A stretch of DNA of 64,000 bases from assembly GCA_003833135.1 (NCBI GenBank), contig QZLH01000071.1, forward strand, positions 62,001 through 126,000. Direction: 5' to 3'. The stretch comes from Oehlia diaphana. Its lineage: Eukaryota > Glomeromycota > Glomeromycetes > Glomerales > Glomeraceae. This document shows positions 10,591 through 23,482 of the stretch, piece after piece; the first letter of the stretch is position 1, and every line of letters begins with the position of its first letter. The position numbers and the translations under genes were made by a program. Under the pieces are notes generated by a model. The model worked only from the letters and a program-made list of their open reading frames with translations, did not search any database and had not been told where the DNA came from.

Positions 10591-11957
10591 TAACAATCAC
10601 GCGAGTATCCAACGACATGTATTCAATTTATTGTATACTTTATCATAAATAAAATAAAGTTTGTTATTTCAAAGATTTGAATTTTGTAATGAGTTTAAGT
10701 CGTAAGACAACGAGGTATAATTCCCAATTGCGTTCTTAAACTTATATTCCTTCAAGTACTTATAGAGAGAGTTTACTGTACTCACAAACGACATACCATC
10801 ATTGGATAATGTTAAACAATGGCAAGTGACGATAGTGATGCAAAATCATTTAATAAAAAAATTAAATGTTACAAATAAATTTTATTAATAATTAATTGAA
10901 ATTTCCTTAATAAGGAAACATTAAATTTAATAATGGATAAATATATAAAATTTCACCATTTTTCGTAATATACATATAAAGTATTTATGTAACCAACGAT
11001 GAAACGAAAAATTAATTGTACCACAAGAGTTAATGAATCCCGTGGCTTTTTTTTTTACACGCGCCAAAAAAAAAAAATCGATTATATTTTTTGTAACATT
11101 ATATAAAGACGCGTGAATGTTTGATACAATATGTTACTTTATAAAAAAATTTGAAGAATTAAAGATTGGTTTAAGGTGAGATGAAGTTGGTGATGGTATT
11201 CTTTAGCTACTTCGATCATCCGGATATTAGTCATTACATTTTAAATAATAAATATTATAAATGTACACAAATGTACTTGTCTCTCATTTTTTTAAAATAA
11301 AAAAAAATATTATTAAATAGATTAAATGTACACAATGTATTTATTTATCTTACGTTTTGAATAATTATTATTAATGTACAAAATGTAAAAACTTTTTCCA
11401 CTTTTTTTATAGTCTTTGAATAATTAATTATTTAAATAGATTAATTAACACAATTTACTTAACCACATTTATTATTATTATGTACACAATGTACACCACT
11501 AACACCACGAATTACAAAATGACTGACTAGTAGAAAAGGACAGTCAATTTACTCGATATTTCACATGCTAATTAATTTACTCTCACGCAAAAATTGTGCG
11601 TTGATCAAATCTAAAAAGGATATATACATTTTTTAATGGTTGTTGTTATTTTAGTCAAGTTTATTTATCTGCTTTTTTAAGTAGAAAAATATTACCGTTA
11701 TTCGCAGTACATTAACTTTATTGTACATAAACGCTAGTTAAATTACGTACTGGGTTTTTAGCCAAATGAGATGGGAAAATACGTAATTTTAAAATTTTGT
11801 CGCAATTACATGTACAAAATGTATTAAGTAACCTTTAATAGATAAATCAAACGATTACTCCATTATTACGTAATCATAGTCTCATAGATCTAGAATTATA
11901 AGAATTATACATATATATATATATATTTTCTCACAAAAAAAAAGAAAAAGAAAAAAA
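10591..11957. promoter_or_regulatory. GST2 upstream region (duplicated block)
   Basis: No gene. The block downstream of GST1 (GGCAAGTGACGATAGTGATGC, ACGCGCCAAAA) and the upstream block with TGTACACAA motifs (about 11255-11510) match the corresponding stretches around the other copies, giving a repeat unit of about 2.2 kb. A TA dinucleotide run precedes the ATG of GST2. Confidence 0.5.
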
Positions 11958-12764
11958 ATGACTACTGATATTACTCTTTATACTACCGGAGGTCAAAATG
12001 GGGTAAAACCTGGTATCATTCTTGAAGAATTAGGAATTCCTTATAAAGTAAAAAATATTGAATTGAGAAAGAATGAACAATTTGAACCCTGGTTTTTAAA
12101 AATTAATCCGAATGGGAAAATTCCTGCTATTGTTGATCATAGTAAAGATGATTTTCCTGTATTTGAAAGTACCGCGATTGCTATTTATCTTTGTGAAAAT
12201 TATGATACTGAAGAAAAATTATTACCAAAGAATGATCCTAAATTGAGAAGTCAAGTTATTCAATGGGTAAAATATTTTATTCACATAAAAAAAAAAATTT
12301 GATTAATTAAAAAAAAATTAATACTTTTTTATCATAAATATTAGGTTATGTTCGAAGCGTCAGGAATTGGACCTGCGCAAGGACAATCCAACTTTTATTG
12401 TAGGTTCAACCTAAAAAAAATTCCATTCGCCATTAATAAATGTGCCAATGAAATCAAAAGACTTTACGGAGTTTTGAATAAATCATTGGAAGGAAAAGAG
12501 TATTTAGTAGGAAATAAATTTACATTAGCGGATGCCATGAGTTATCCTATGGTCAGAGGGCATGTTTTTTCTGGAGTAGAAAGTATTGATGAATTTCCAA
12601 ATTTAAAAGCTTGGATCGAACGTATTGATGCAAGACCAGCAACTCAAAAAGGGTTAAATGTACCAGTTCCTGATAAAATGAAAGAATATCGAGAAAATCC
12701 AGAAAAATTGAAAGAATTTGAAAAATTAATGCAAAGTTATTTCAAAGATCGACTTAACATTTGA
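11958..12764 (+). CDS. Ure2p-like glutathione transferase, copy 2
   Basis: Exons 11958-12266 and 12345-12764 (intron 78 nt) encode 242 aa. Nearly identical to copy 1: it lacks Pro4, has TTGGQNGVK instead of TTGTQNGVK in the loop at the glutathione site, GPAQGQ for GPTQGQ, and a few charge changes in the last helix (RENPEKLKEFEKLMQ). All motifs (NPNGKIPAIVD, ESTAIAIYL, MFEASGIGP, LADAMSYP) are intact. Close identity to copy 1 in exons, intron and flanks points to recent duplication or gene conversion. Confidence 0.93.
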
Positions 12765-14242
12765 TAACAATCATGCGAGTATCCAACGACATGAATTCAA
12801 TTTATTTGTATACTTTTATCATAAATAAAATAAAGTTTGTTATTTCAAAGATTTGAATTTTGTAATGAGTTTAATAAATGTTAAAACAATGGCAAGTGAC
12901 GATAGTGATGCAAAAATCATTTAATAAAAAAAATTAAATGATAATAAATTTTATTAATAATTAATTAAAATTTCCTTAATAAGGATAAACATTAAATTTA
13001 AGGAAATAATAATAATGGATAAATATATAAAATTTTATCATTTTTCGTAATATACATATAAAGTATTAAAGTATTTATGTAACCAATGATGAAACGAAAA
13101 ATTAATTGTACCACAAGAGTTAATTGAATCCCGTGACTTTTTTTTTCACGCGCCAAAAAAAAACGGTTATACCTAAATGTACTTATTCCTGATAGAGTTA
13201 AAGAATTTCGTGAGAATCCTATACGCACGTAATAGTCGTAATATGCGATCACGCGATTTATATTGATCACGCGATTAACATTCTTTTTTTGTAACATTAT
13301 AAGACGCGTGGATGTTGATACAACATGATACTTATAAAAAATTTGAAGAATTAAAGATTGGTTTAAGGTGAGATGAAGTTGGTGATAATGTTCTTTAGCT
13401 ACTTCGATCATCCGGATATTAGTCATTACATTTTAAATAATAAATATTATAAATGTACACAAATGTACTTGTCTCACATTTTTTAAAATAAAAAAAAAAT
13501 ATTATTAAATAGATTAAATGTACACAAATGTATTTGACCCACATTTTTTATAGTCTTAATTATTATTAAATAGAATAAATGTACACAAAGTATTTTATTT
13601 ATCCCACTTTTTAAATAATTAATATTAATGTACACAATGTAAAATACCTTTCCCACTTAACCCACAATTTTTTTGTTATTATTAAATAAATTAAAATGTA
13701 CACAATGCCACGAATTACAAAATGACTGACTAGTGGAAAAGGACAGTCAATTTACTCGATATTCCACATGCTAATTAATTTACTAATACTGCGTGAGTAG
13801 TGCGTGAGTGCGTGTTGAGAAGATCAAATCTAAAAAGGATATACTGTATGCTGTATATACATTTTAATGGTTATTTGTCTGCTTTTTTCAAGTGGCAAAA
13901 AATAGTAAAATATTATCGTATTCACAATACATTTAACTTCAGTTTATTGATTTGTACCTTACATAAACGCTAGTTAAATTACGTACTGAGCTTTAACCAA
14001 ATGGGATTTCTTTAGGTTAATTGAAAGAATTTTCATTATCTATTTATGAATATCCAAATAGGATGAAAGAGTAACTTTAGGAAAAGGATTGCCATTATGA
14101 ATGTGAACATTGTGCAAAAATTATAAATAACCTTTAATAGATAAATTAAGATGATGATCTAGAATTATAAAAAGAATCAAAAAAAAAAATTTTTTTTATT
14201 CCCACTCGCAAAAAAAAACCACCAAAAAAAAAAAATAAAAAA
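12765..14242. promoter_or_regulatory. GST3 upstream region with GST relic and TGTACA cluster
   Basis: Contains the post-GST block (GGCAAGTGACGATAGTGATGC), a short GST 3' relic (13174-13221), the GATCACGCG pair (about 13247-13275) and the TGTACACAA cluster (about 13455-13705). The order matches that after the 8.2-kb pseudogene, so part of a former GST copy was deleted here. The minus-strand ORF 12998-13426 is a shadow in this repeat. Confidence 0.55.
13174..13221 (+). pseudogene. GST C-terminal fragment
   Basis: About 48 bp matching the end of GST exon 2 (LNVP...PDRVKEFRENP equivalent). It is followed by the same flank as the pseudogene at 8.2 kb, so it is the 3' stump of a deleted array member. 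Confidence 0.7.
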
Positions 14243-15032
14243 ATGACTACTCCTGATATTACTCTTTACACTTACGGTACTCAAAATGGGGTAAAAGTTA
14301 GTGTCGTTCTTGAAGAATTAGGAATTCCTTATAGAGTAAAACAGATTGAATTGGTAAAGAGTGAACATTATGAACCTTGGTTTTTAAAAATTAATCCTAA
14401 TGGGAAGATTCCTGCTATTGTTGATCATGATTTTCCTGTATTTGAAAGTACTGCAATTGCGATTTATCTTTGTGAAAATTATGATCCTGAAGAAAAATTA
14501 TTACCAAAGAATGATCTTAAATTGAGAAGTCAAGTTATTCAATGGGTAAATATTTTATTCTCACAAAAAAAAAAATTTGATTAATTTAAAAAAAAAATCT
14601 AACCTTTTTTATCATAAATATTAGGTTATGTTCGAAGCGTCAGGTATTGCGCCTACTCATAAACAATCCAACATCTATTATAGGTACCTCCCAGAAAAAG
14701 TTCCATTCGTTATTAATAATTGTGCCAAAGAAATCAGAAGACTTTACGGAGTTTTGAATAAATCATTGGAAGGAAAAGAGTATTTAGTAGGAAATAAATT
14801 TACATTGGCGGATGCCATGAATTATGCTGTGGTTAGAGGGCATGTTTTTTCTGGAGTAGAAAGTATTGATGAATTTCCAAATTTAAAAGCTTGGATCGAA
14901 CGTATTGATAAAAGACCAGCAACTCAAAAAGGGTTAAATGTACCAGTTCCTGATATCATGAAAAATCCAGAAAAATTGGAAGAATTTGAAAAATCAATTC
15001 AAAGTTATTTCAAAGATCGACTTAATATGTGA
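14243..15032 (+). CDS. Ure2p-like glutathione transferase, copy 3 (diverged)
   Basis: Exons 14243-14545 and 14625-15032 (intron 79 nt) encode 236 aa. Most divergent intact copy: LYTYGTQNGVKVSVVLEELG in the first helix, a 4-residue deletion after IVDH (copies 1 and 2 have SKDD), GIAPTHKQSN in place of GIGPTQGQSN in the domain-2 signature, NYAVVRGHV, and a shortened last helix (DIMKNPEKLEEFEK). The GQ to KQ and GP to AP changes fall in a loop that family members usually conserve near the active-site entrance, so a shifted substrate range is possible (inference). Confidence 0.92.
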
Positions 15033-17418
15033 CGTATTATACTTTATGAATTTTTGGTGGTTAGTTTAATAAATGTTAAACAATGGGCAATTGACGATAG
15101 TGATGCAAAATCATTTTTAATAAAAAAAAAAAAATTAAATGATAACAAATAAATTTTATTAATTAATTAAAACTTCCTAAATAAGGATAAACATTGAAAA
15201 AAAATTTAAATGGATAAATAGAAAATTTCATCATTATTCGTAATAATTTTTAATATTAACATGTATAATAAAGTATTTATGTAACCAATGATGAAACGAA
15301 AAAATTAATTGTACCACAAAAGTTAATTGAATCCCGTGACTTTTTTTTTTTCACGCGCCAAAAAAAAAAAAAAAAAAAAAAATTGATTAACCTAATAATA
15401 ATTAGATCATGTTCCAAAAATAGGATGGTTCTCGAAAAGGTCTCGGATCATATGCAAATGTGAATGGTACACATAAAGAAAAAAAAGATACGCCACTTTT
15501 AATGATATATTTTTATGAAACCAATAGGGTTTTATTCTATACTTTGAAAGGTAAAGTACTAATTATAAGTAGATCGGCTATACATAGGAACTATTCTAAA
15601 GTTTCAAAAATATTTTTAAAGATTTCAAATTTCAAATTTTTTTTTTTTTTTTAAAAAAAGGAGCTTTTTTAGATTTATTGATGCAAGAACATTTTTTGTT
15701 ACTCAAAAGAATGTACTCCTGATAAGAATTAAAGAATTGCGGAAGAAAATTTTTAATATTAACAAAGCAGATAAAATGCATTTAATTACGGGAGAAATAA
15801 ACAAAAAAAATCCAACGAATATTAACGTTATCTAATCATTTTTTAAAATGGAATAAAATTAAAATTAGCACGTGTTAATCTTCCAAAGCGGTTATTTCCT
15901 TGTTTATTGATTAATTGGTTAAACTATATTTTTTTTGTTTACCAAATAAGATTATAGATAATTGATAAACGGGAAAAATTTAGATTTCATATTAACAACA
16001 AATCATGAAAAAAGGATATTTTTATTTTGATAGATTATATTTTGATTTTGATAGAAAGTTATTAACATTGTATCAGTTAACAATAAGAAAGCCTAATTTA
16101 GAATTACTCTTCAACGGATGTTTAACAATGGAATAAAAATAACAAAGAGGTTACTAACTATATTTAATAATTATAATGAATTTCTTTTAAGAGGTTTCAT
16201 AGAAAAAAAAATTAAGGGGAAGATAAAGTTTGAATATACTGACCCACTATATTCGATTCAATTGAGAAATAAAGAGAATTTTATTTTATTTTTTTTTTTG
16301 CTAAGCCATAAAGCTAAGCCAAAGCTCAAAAAAATATGACAATCATTACTTAATAAAGAAGGAATTATCAAATTTGCATGTTTGTTTTTTGGAAATTCAT
16401 TTTTGGTACAATATAATTTAAATTAATACGGAAAAAGTAATTTCTAATTAAAAAGGCCAAATGAAGATCAAAAAATAATATTTCTTTTTAGGTAAAACTC
16501 CAGATAATGATGAAATTTTGCATTCCGCATTATCTTTCTCATCAAATTTTTTTCAAATTGAAGAGGAAATTTTTTTTTTTTTTGAAAAGAAATTTCTAAA
16601 GAAAAAATATTATTTTACCTTTCAATTTACTAAAAAACGTAAAGCCATACAATCTTTGTATTGTGATCTAAAAAAAGAATTTTCATATTTAGAAATAAAT
16701 AATAAATTTTTTTGAGATCTCAAAAATTCAGCAGCATTAATGGCAGCAATGCATAAATAACAATAATGACAACCGAAATCTTATCTTTTTTTTTTTTTAT
16801 AACGAAAAAAAAAAAAAAAATATTCATAAAAAAATAACCGCTGTTGTGTAAAAAAAGATGCCTTAAAATCGATAAAATTGATGATTTAAATCAATTATAT
16901 TAAAAAAGAAAGTGTACAAAAAAAAAAAAGTCAAGGAAAATGCATTGTTGCGCAGCTCACTAATTAAAATATTGCATATAGGAACGGGAAACGTTTTTAT
17001 TGTCTATAATTAAATAATGATCGACAAATGTCCTAGGCTTAATTAGTTTTTAAAACCTTTAAAAGGTAAGTTCTTTGGTTATATGATTCGTGTGACAAAG
17101 TGTTGTATTTATAAAAATAAATATAATAAATAAATTATAATAATAAATATAATAATGAATAAATAAATAAGTGAATCAAAAGTTTTTGTTATTTTTTAAT
17201 TTTAGATAATTTAAAATTATTATTATTAATGTATGTTTAATAAAGTTAGTACATATATATATAACTTATATAATTTGTTAATATACCGTAGTTTATGAGA
17301 AAGAAAAAGTGATCAAGTTTCCTTTTCATGTGTTCAAACAATTTAAAACATCAATGAACCAGTTTAACCAAAATCATCAATTCTCCTCCATTTGTGTAAA
17401 ATAAAAAAATGTTTCGAA

Positions 17419-17451
<33 letters not shown>

Positions 17452-17612
17452 AAAAAAAAATAAGTTTTTTTTTTTAAAAAAATTTTTTTTTTTTTTTTTA
17501 GTGAAAAAAAAAAAAATTCCTTTAATAAATCCTTTACATACACTTATAATATATATATATATATATTATATTTATACTGCATATATTAAATTATTTATAA
17601 TTCATAATAAAA
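15033..17612. other. Intergenic, homopolymer-rich, with relics
   Basis: Starts with the post-GST block and a GST relic (15670-15745). ORFs at 16118-16339 and 16518-16715 are Lys/Phe-rich, sit on poly-A/T tracts and show no domain; I do not call them genes. Runs of more than 20 T and long A/T tracts occur at about 17419-17515, followed by a TA repeat just upstream of the kinase-like gene. Confidence 0.4.
15670..15745 (+). pseudogene. GST fragment (exon 2 end)
   Basis: Reads as a degraded match to the DARPATQKGLNVPVPDK segment of the array genes (DARTFFVTQKN...LIRIKEL). It marks the downstream limit of the GST array. Confidence 0.6.
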
Positions 17613-19790
17613 ATGGGTGTCTTATGTAGTAAAAACCGTAAGAAGAAAAGTAAAAATAATAAAAAATCAAATAATCCTTACCCTTCATTATCCACGTTAC
17701 CTCATGGTTTATGTTCTGATTGTAATTTACCAAATACTGATAAGATTCAAAATAAATATGGATGGTGTCATTCTTGTAATTCTTCTAAATTTGAACAAAA
17801 TTTTTCTTCTTGGACGAGCAATAATCCTATAATTGATGATTTTATTAAAGATTCTCAAATAAATGCTATGAATAATCGTCAAGTATTAGAATGGATCCCT
17901 TATGATTCCTTAAATAATGTACAATTTATAGCTGAAGGTGGTTATGATTGTAAGGTTTATTCCGCTATTTGGAATGAAGGAAATATTCTTTATTGGGATT
18001 CAAAGAAAAAAGATTGGGTTCGTAATTCTTCAATTATGGTAGCGTTAAAACGATTTGAAAATTCTAATAATGTAACTTTGGAATTTTTTGAAGAGGTAAT
18101 TATTATAATAATTTTTAAATATTTTAAAAATATTTATTTTAAACTAAAAAAAAAATTTCTTTTTTTTTTTAGCTTAAATCATTTTATCAATGTGGTCTAG
18201 ATAATGATGGATTGATCAAATATTTTGGAATCTCTCAAGATCCAATAACAAAAGATTATATTTTAATAACTGAAATTGCTACTCATGGAAATTTAAGAAA
18301 TTATTTATTACAAAATTATAATTTATTAAATTGGGAAAAAAAAATAAATATTTTATTAAAAATTTCGGTAATTTTACAAGATATTCATTCTTCTGGATTT
18401 ATTCATCGTAATCTTCATGGTGGTAATATATTACAAGATGATCATGATTCCCCTAAAATAAGTGATTTATTCTTATCTAATCATATAGATAATAGTAAAA
18501 ATCAAAAATTTTATGGTGTTTTACCTTATGTTGCCCCTGAAATTTTACGTGGTGAAGATTTTACTACTGCTGCTGATGTTTATAGTTTTTCAATGATTAT
18601 GTGGCATGTTTCTACTGGTATCCCTCCTTTTCATGATAAATCTCATAATAATCAATTGGCTATTGATATTTGTAATGGAACAAGACCAAAAATTTTACCT
18701 AAAATTCCAAAATCTTTTTCAACTCTTATGGAAAGATGTTGGGATGCTGATCCTTTACTTCGTCCTACTGTACAAGAAATTACTGCAATGTTATTTCGTT
18801 GGCATTTTCATTTAGAACAAAATCGTTCTATTGATATTTGTAATGCTTTTAAAAAGGATTTTAATGATAATGTTGAAGTTCCAATTAATATACAATTTCA
18901 TCCTGATTCTAAATATATTAGTCAATTACTTGATTTTAAAGATCTTCCTGAACCTCAAAATTATTTCTCTAGATTTCGTCATTATCATCATCATCATTAT
19001 AATGATTCAGGATATGGAAGTTCAACAAATAGTAAGTTTTTTACCATTTTTTTTTACATGTATATTTATTTTATCTAATTATTATTATTATTATTATTAT
19101 ATTTAAGCTTTGTCAAGTTTCAAACAAAGTGAAGAAAGTAGTTTAGCAAGTCGAAGTCGAAACATTTCAAAGATTTCTATCAACAGTTTAGGAAATTCAG
19201 GTAAATAATCCCTTTTTTTGTTTGAAATTTTTTTTTTTTTCTCCTTTTAAGTAAAACAAATGTTTATCATTGTTTTACTTAATTAGATGAATCTAAAATT
19301 CCATTACGAAAAACTCCTACATATGCTGAATCCTTAAGAAAACAATATCAAGCTAGTACATTTTATTATACAGAACCGGAATCATATTTAGGTAAAATAA
19401 TTATCATTTTATTAGTAAAGTTAATAATTTCCAATTACATCAAAAATTTAATTATATTTATTATTTATCTGTTATTAGATGATGATGATGTACCTCCAAT
19501 ACCTCCAATACCCACATCTATCAAATCTGAAATAAATAAAAAAATAGAAGAAAAAAATACTGACTTGAAAAAAATAAATGAGAAAAATTACTACTATGAT
19601 ATTAATAGTAAATCTAAACAAATTGAAAATGATATAATAATAAAACCCAATAGTAAGTAATATAGTATTTCACATTCAAATTATTTCGATATTTCGTACT
19701 TCGGATCACATGACTAAACCTTTTTTTTTTTTTTTTCTTTTTTTAGTTACCATTAGAACAAATACTTTGAACGAAGTGAAATATTATTAA
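17613..19790 (+). CDS. N-myristoylation-type pseudokinase, 585 aa
   Basis: Six exons: 17613-18095, 18173-19031, 19108-19200, 19287-19391, 19479-19652, 19747-19790; the sum is exactly 586 codons. The N-terminus MGVLCSKNRKKK has Gly2 and Ser6 of the myristoylation consensus, a palmitoylatable Cys5 and a polybasic run, so membrane anchoring is likely. Cys34/37 and Cys52/55 form a CxxC-x14-CxxC zinc ribbon found in front of many kinases of these fungi. The kinase-like domain (~100-360) has a weak Gly-loop (AEGGYDCKVY), Lys146 in VALK, HRN instead of HRD at 239-241, Asn in GGNIL, DLF instead of DFG at 259-261, and APE at 282-284. Loss of the catalytic Asp and of DFG Phe-Gly argues for a pseudokinase scaffold. 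The C-terminal ~170 residues are low-complexity (His-rich stretch, Ser-rich, PPIPPIP, Lys/Glu-rich). Start chosen because it alone gives the myristoylation site. Confidence 0.9.
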
Positions 19791-20941
19791 ATAATTTTAT
19801 TTATAAAAAATCTATATAAAGCGATATTTTAATTTTAACATGTAAATATAATTATAATATATACTGTATTTTTCTGTATTTTACCTAGGATTTAATACAT
19901 TTATAGTATATAAAAAAAAAAAAAATTATATATAAAAAAAAAAATATATATATATATATATAATACTGATATACTACATACACATATAATATATAAATTC
20001 TTTGTTAAAATTTCTTTATACAAAAAATAAAACATTGTTCTTATCGTAAGATTTATTTCTTGTCATATAATATGCGTTATAAATGTGTCGCAAATTTTAT
20101 TTGTTTCGGAAATTCGGAAATCGGAATTTGAAATGGTTTTATAAAATTTCATTGGAAAAAGAGGAATACAGTTCATTCTAATTTGGGTTAGTTCGTTCTT
20201 GGCAATCTAGGCCCGGCAATCCTTTGTTATATTACTAAAAAAAAAAAATTCCTCGTCTAATATACACCGAACCTGATAGATTGATTTCATGGATCATCAT
20301 CATAAAATGCACAGTAAAATGCACATTATAAAATAAATTCATAGTTATTAATAAAACCACAAATTGAATTCGTTCATTAAAATCATTATAGAGTACTTGG
20401 CATTTACTATTATTTGTTTTCAACTAAAAAGTAATAAATATTTGTTTCGTGTAAGATATTTCCTAATATTGATGAAAAAAAAAAAAAAAAAATGTATAGG
20501 AATATCAAATCATTTCAATGAAAGTATGCATAAATCGTACAAAGCAAAGATGCAGGCGTGCGTAAATGGCTGAAATGTTGTGATGTGTGAGAGTAGCCTC
20601 AAAAACTAAAATGTTTGTTTTCACAAGAATTTTTTTATTTTTATATATTAGGTTTTAATTATTGTATATTTAGTCTTATTTAAGCGCGTTTATTCAAGCG
20701 CGTTATTTTTTCAATCAGCAAATATTATATAATTAGTTTCAATAATTATTATCCGAAGGAAGGACGGAAGGTTCGTCCTAAATTCAGAAAAGTAAATAAA
20801 TTATGTAATTTAGAATGTTTTATAACTAAAATGCTTACATGATTCAATAAATTCAGTTTTTTTTTTATATTGGAAAATAATAATAAAAAAATGTAAGTTT
20901 TATAAATAAAATAAAATTAATATTTATTTTAATTGTTAAAA
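19791..20941. other. Intergenic, no gene seen
   Basis: AT-rich 3' flank of the pseudokinase gene with A-runs and a TA repeat at about 19945-19961. Short ORFs at 20235-20573 have no domain. Confidence 0.35.
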
Positions 20942-21020
20942 AGTAAATCGAGTAAAATTGAGTAAAATTGAGTAAAATTGAGTAAAATTGAGTAAAATTG
21001 AGTAAAATCGAGTAAAATTG
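20942..21020 (+). repeat. 10-bp minisatellite
   Basis: Eight tandem copies of AGTAAAATTG, five of them identical, the outer ones with one change (AGTAAATCG, AGTAAAATCG). Confidence 0.9.
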
Positions 21021-22349
21021 GTTCAACTAAATAACCTTATTTCCAAGAGATCCATCGTCCATCATTCATAAAGTATCGTTCATTTTTATTCCTATTTTAC
21101 AAACAAAAATTGTATTTTTTCAAATAAAATTGAAATTTAAATTTCAGTATAACGAGGGATATTCATTATAACGAGGGATTTTTGGTTTGAACTTTGAAAT
21201 GTTATGTACTGTTATATCGCAAGTACAGTACTTTGCAGTTCGTTATATCATCTGTTATATCGTATATAGTATCAACAAATAGTAGAAATAATAATATATT
21301 CCGTTAAGTGATAATCTAATGCTAATGTAGTAATAATCAGTCTTTAGGCTATCCAAAATAAACGTCGTAATATACTCTTATTTTTCTAAATAATATATGG
21401 TATTAACCTTAGTTTATCCCACGATTTACAAAAAAGGTTAATCCAACTTTTCGAATTCTATTTTTTTTTGTGATCTCATGTCAATAAACAATTCGTATTT
21501 TTTATTTTGTATATTTGTTTATTCCAACGATAACTAAAAGAACGTCCAAATAATTGACCTCCGATATTTGTTTGTTTCAACGATGAAATAAGAACGCCCA
21601 AACAATGTTAATAATTGACCTCCGTAACACGTTAAACAATATCTTGAATGATTCAAGATATGATGTTGACATTAAGAAATCCAGGACCAAGATATCGTTG
21701 TATCGTTGGCGAATTTTTTCTTAATTTAACTAGAATGAATCTTATCGCTGACCTATCGAAAAATTAAATTGGAGCATGCAAATTGTCTCTTATCTCGTTG
21801 GTTAAACTATTGATTTTGTTATTGACAATAGTGTGAACTACAGACAGATTTTTATTGAGATTTGTTATTTTGGTTGTAGAATTTTTGAATCCAGACGCAG
21901 GTACGAAATCAACGGACGTAGGAAGTTACATAATTTTATGAATAAATTTGAAGTGGATTAGAATCATAATACTTGTTTTAGTAAAAGATACCCTTTTATT
22001 ACAATTACTAACCTAATTTCTCTGAGTTTGGCACTTTTTTGAATTTAATTGCAGATACGACTTTAACGGTCTCAAGAGTTATAGTAACTAAAATTAAAAG
22101 TAATAAATAATTTAATAAATCGAAAAGAATTCTCAGTCGCTTTAATCAACTTTTGCTTTAAACTTTTTTTCAATAACTCACCTTGTTATTCATTTTTAGA
22201 TCTTGAAATTGCTATGAGATATTCATGTATTTTTTATATACAGTATTTTGTCATATAAAGGCAAGAAAAATGAGAAATTCTTTATTCATTGAATGTACTA
22301 CTAAGAGGACTTGAGATATCACGCAGAAAATAAAATCAAATACATATTT

Positions 22350-22350
<1 letters not shown>
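21021..22350. other. Intergenic with a TIR-element remnant
   Basis: Around 21147-21260 there is CAGTATAACGAGGGAT... followed by TATATCGCAAGTACAGTACTTTGC and TCGTTATATC, which resembles the ends of the pogo-like MITEs but is degenerate. Nothing else is supported. Confidence 0.35.

Positions 22351-22382
<32 letters not shown>
22351..22382 (+). repeat. (AAT)n microsatellite
   Basis: About ten perfect AAT units, followed by a short TA run. Confidence 0.9.
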
Positions 22383-23482
22383 TACAGTATATATATATAT
22401 TCCGAGCTAACAATAATATTCTATTTAAGCTAACTCCAGATGTCGTCTACACAAACTAATTACTTTTTCATGGCAGAATCTTTCTCAAGTCTATTCTATC
22501 CTTTAATGATCCCGCAATGACTTTATTATTTGCTTCATGTTCTTGCATCAATTCACCTTTATTTTCCTCTTTAGAATGCACTGTCAGATGATAAGGTATT
22601 GGCCAGATATCAATCACCTGATAATATCCCGATATGTTAACCCAATACTTTAATGATTGTTTAATTCCGATATGGCGTTACATATAAGATACATATCGGG
22701 TGCATAAATACATATCAGTATTTCATGATAATCATATGAAATATCTTTCTATCATCTCATATTAGTATTCTAATATTTCATTGTAAGCTATTGGAATTGG
22801 AATCTTTCTCAATTCTTCCAATTCCAAGCTTCTAATGCCAACAAAAAGTCACTGAAAGCTTCCAATGCATATCACTGCTCAGTATAGTTATTCATTTTAT
22901 TTTGAATACTTTATCATATTAATGATTTATTGTTAATGGTTTGGAAAATATTCCAGTTGGTTCGATTCCAAATATCTTTTCATTCAAAGTTTTGAAGTTT
23001 TTTGAAGTTTTGAAGTTTTGAAATTTTGAAGTTTTGAAGTTTAACTTCAATATCACACTGTTCATTACAATACACCATCCCATAACTCAAAAAACCCTAC
23101 AAAAAAGAAATGAAAACGTTAATAAAAATGATTCTAAGTTATCAAACCATTTGAAAACTTACCAGAATCGAAGTTATAGCTGATGATTATCATCAAAAAA
23201 AAAAAAATGCTAGTAAACTTTTTTTTTTTTCAAACCAAAAGTTTTCGAATTGTTAGAAAAATTTATTCAGAGTTTCCAATCTTTTCCAAGTTAGAGTCTA
23301 CAATACAGAGAAAAAAAAAATGTTTCCAATGGATCCCGGGTAAGATTTTTGAACCCATTTTGAAAAACTTTAAAAAAATGGTTTTTAAAATATCAGAAGT
23401 TCCTACAAAAATAAAAAAAAATTTTAAAATTGTCTTTTTTTAATATATCAATGAAAGTTTTTAAACTATTCAAAAACTTGAC
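22383..23482. other. Intergenic with TTTTGAAG repeat
   Basis: Near-perfect short repeats of TTTTGAAG occupy about 22986-23041. The region 23183-23443 is an open frame on A/T tracts without domain features. Confidence 0.4.

Noticed and set aside
12998..13426. 142-aa minus-strand ORF
   Set aside because: It lies in the duplicated GST intergenic block; other copies of the block do not keep it open.
16118..16715. Two Lys/Phe-rich ORFs as genes
   Set aside because: Low-complexity composition on poly-A/T tracts, no splice structure or motif.
23183..23443. 86-aa plus-strand ORF
   Set aside because: Driven by A/T homopolymers, no domain, no paralogue in the window.
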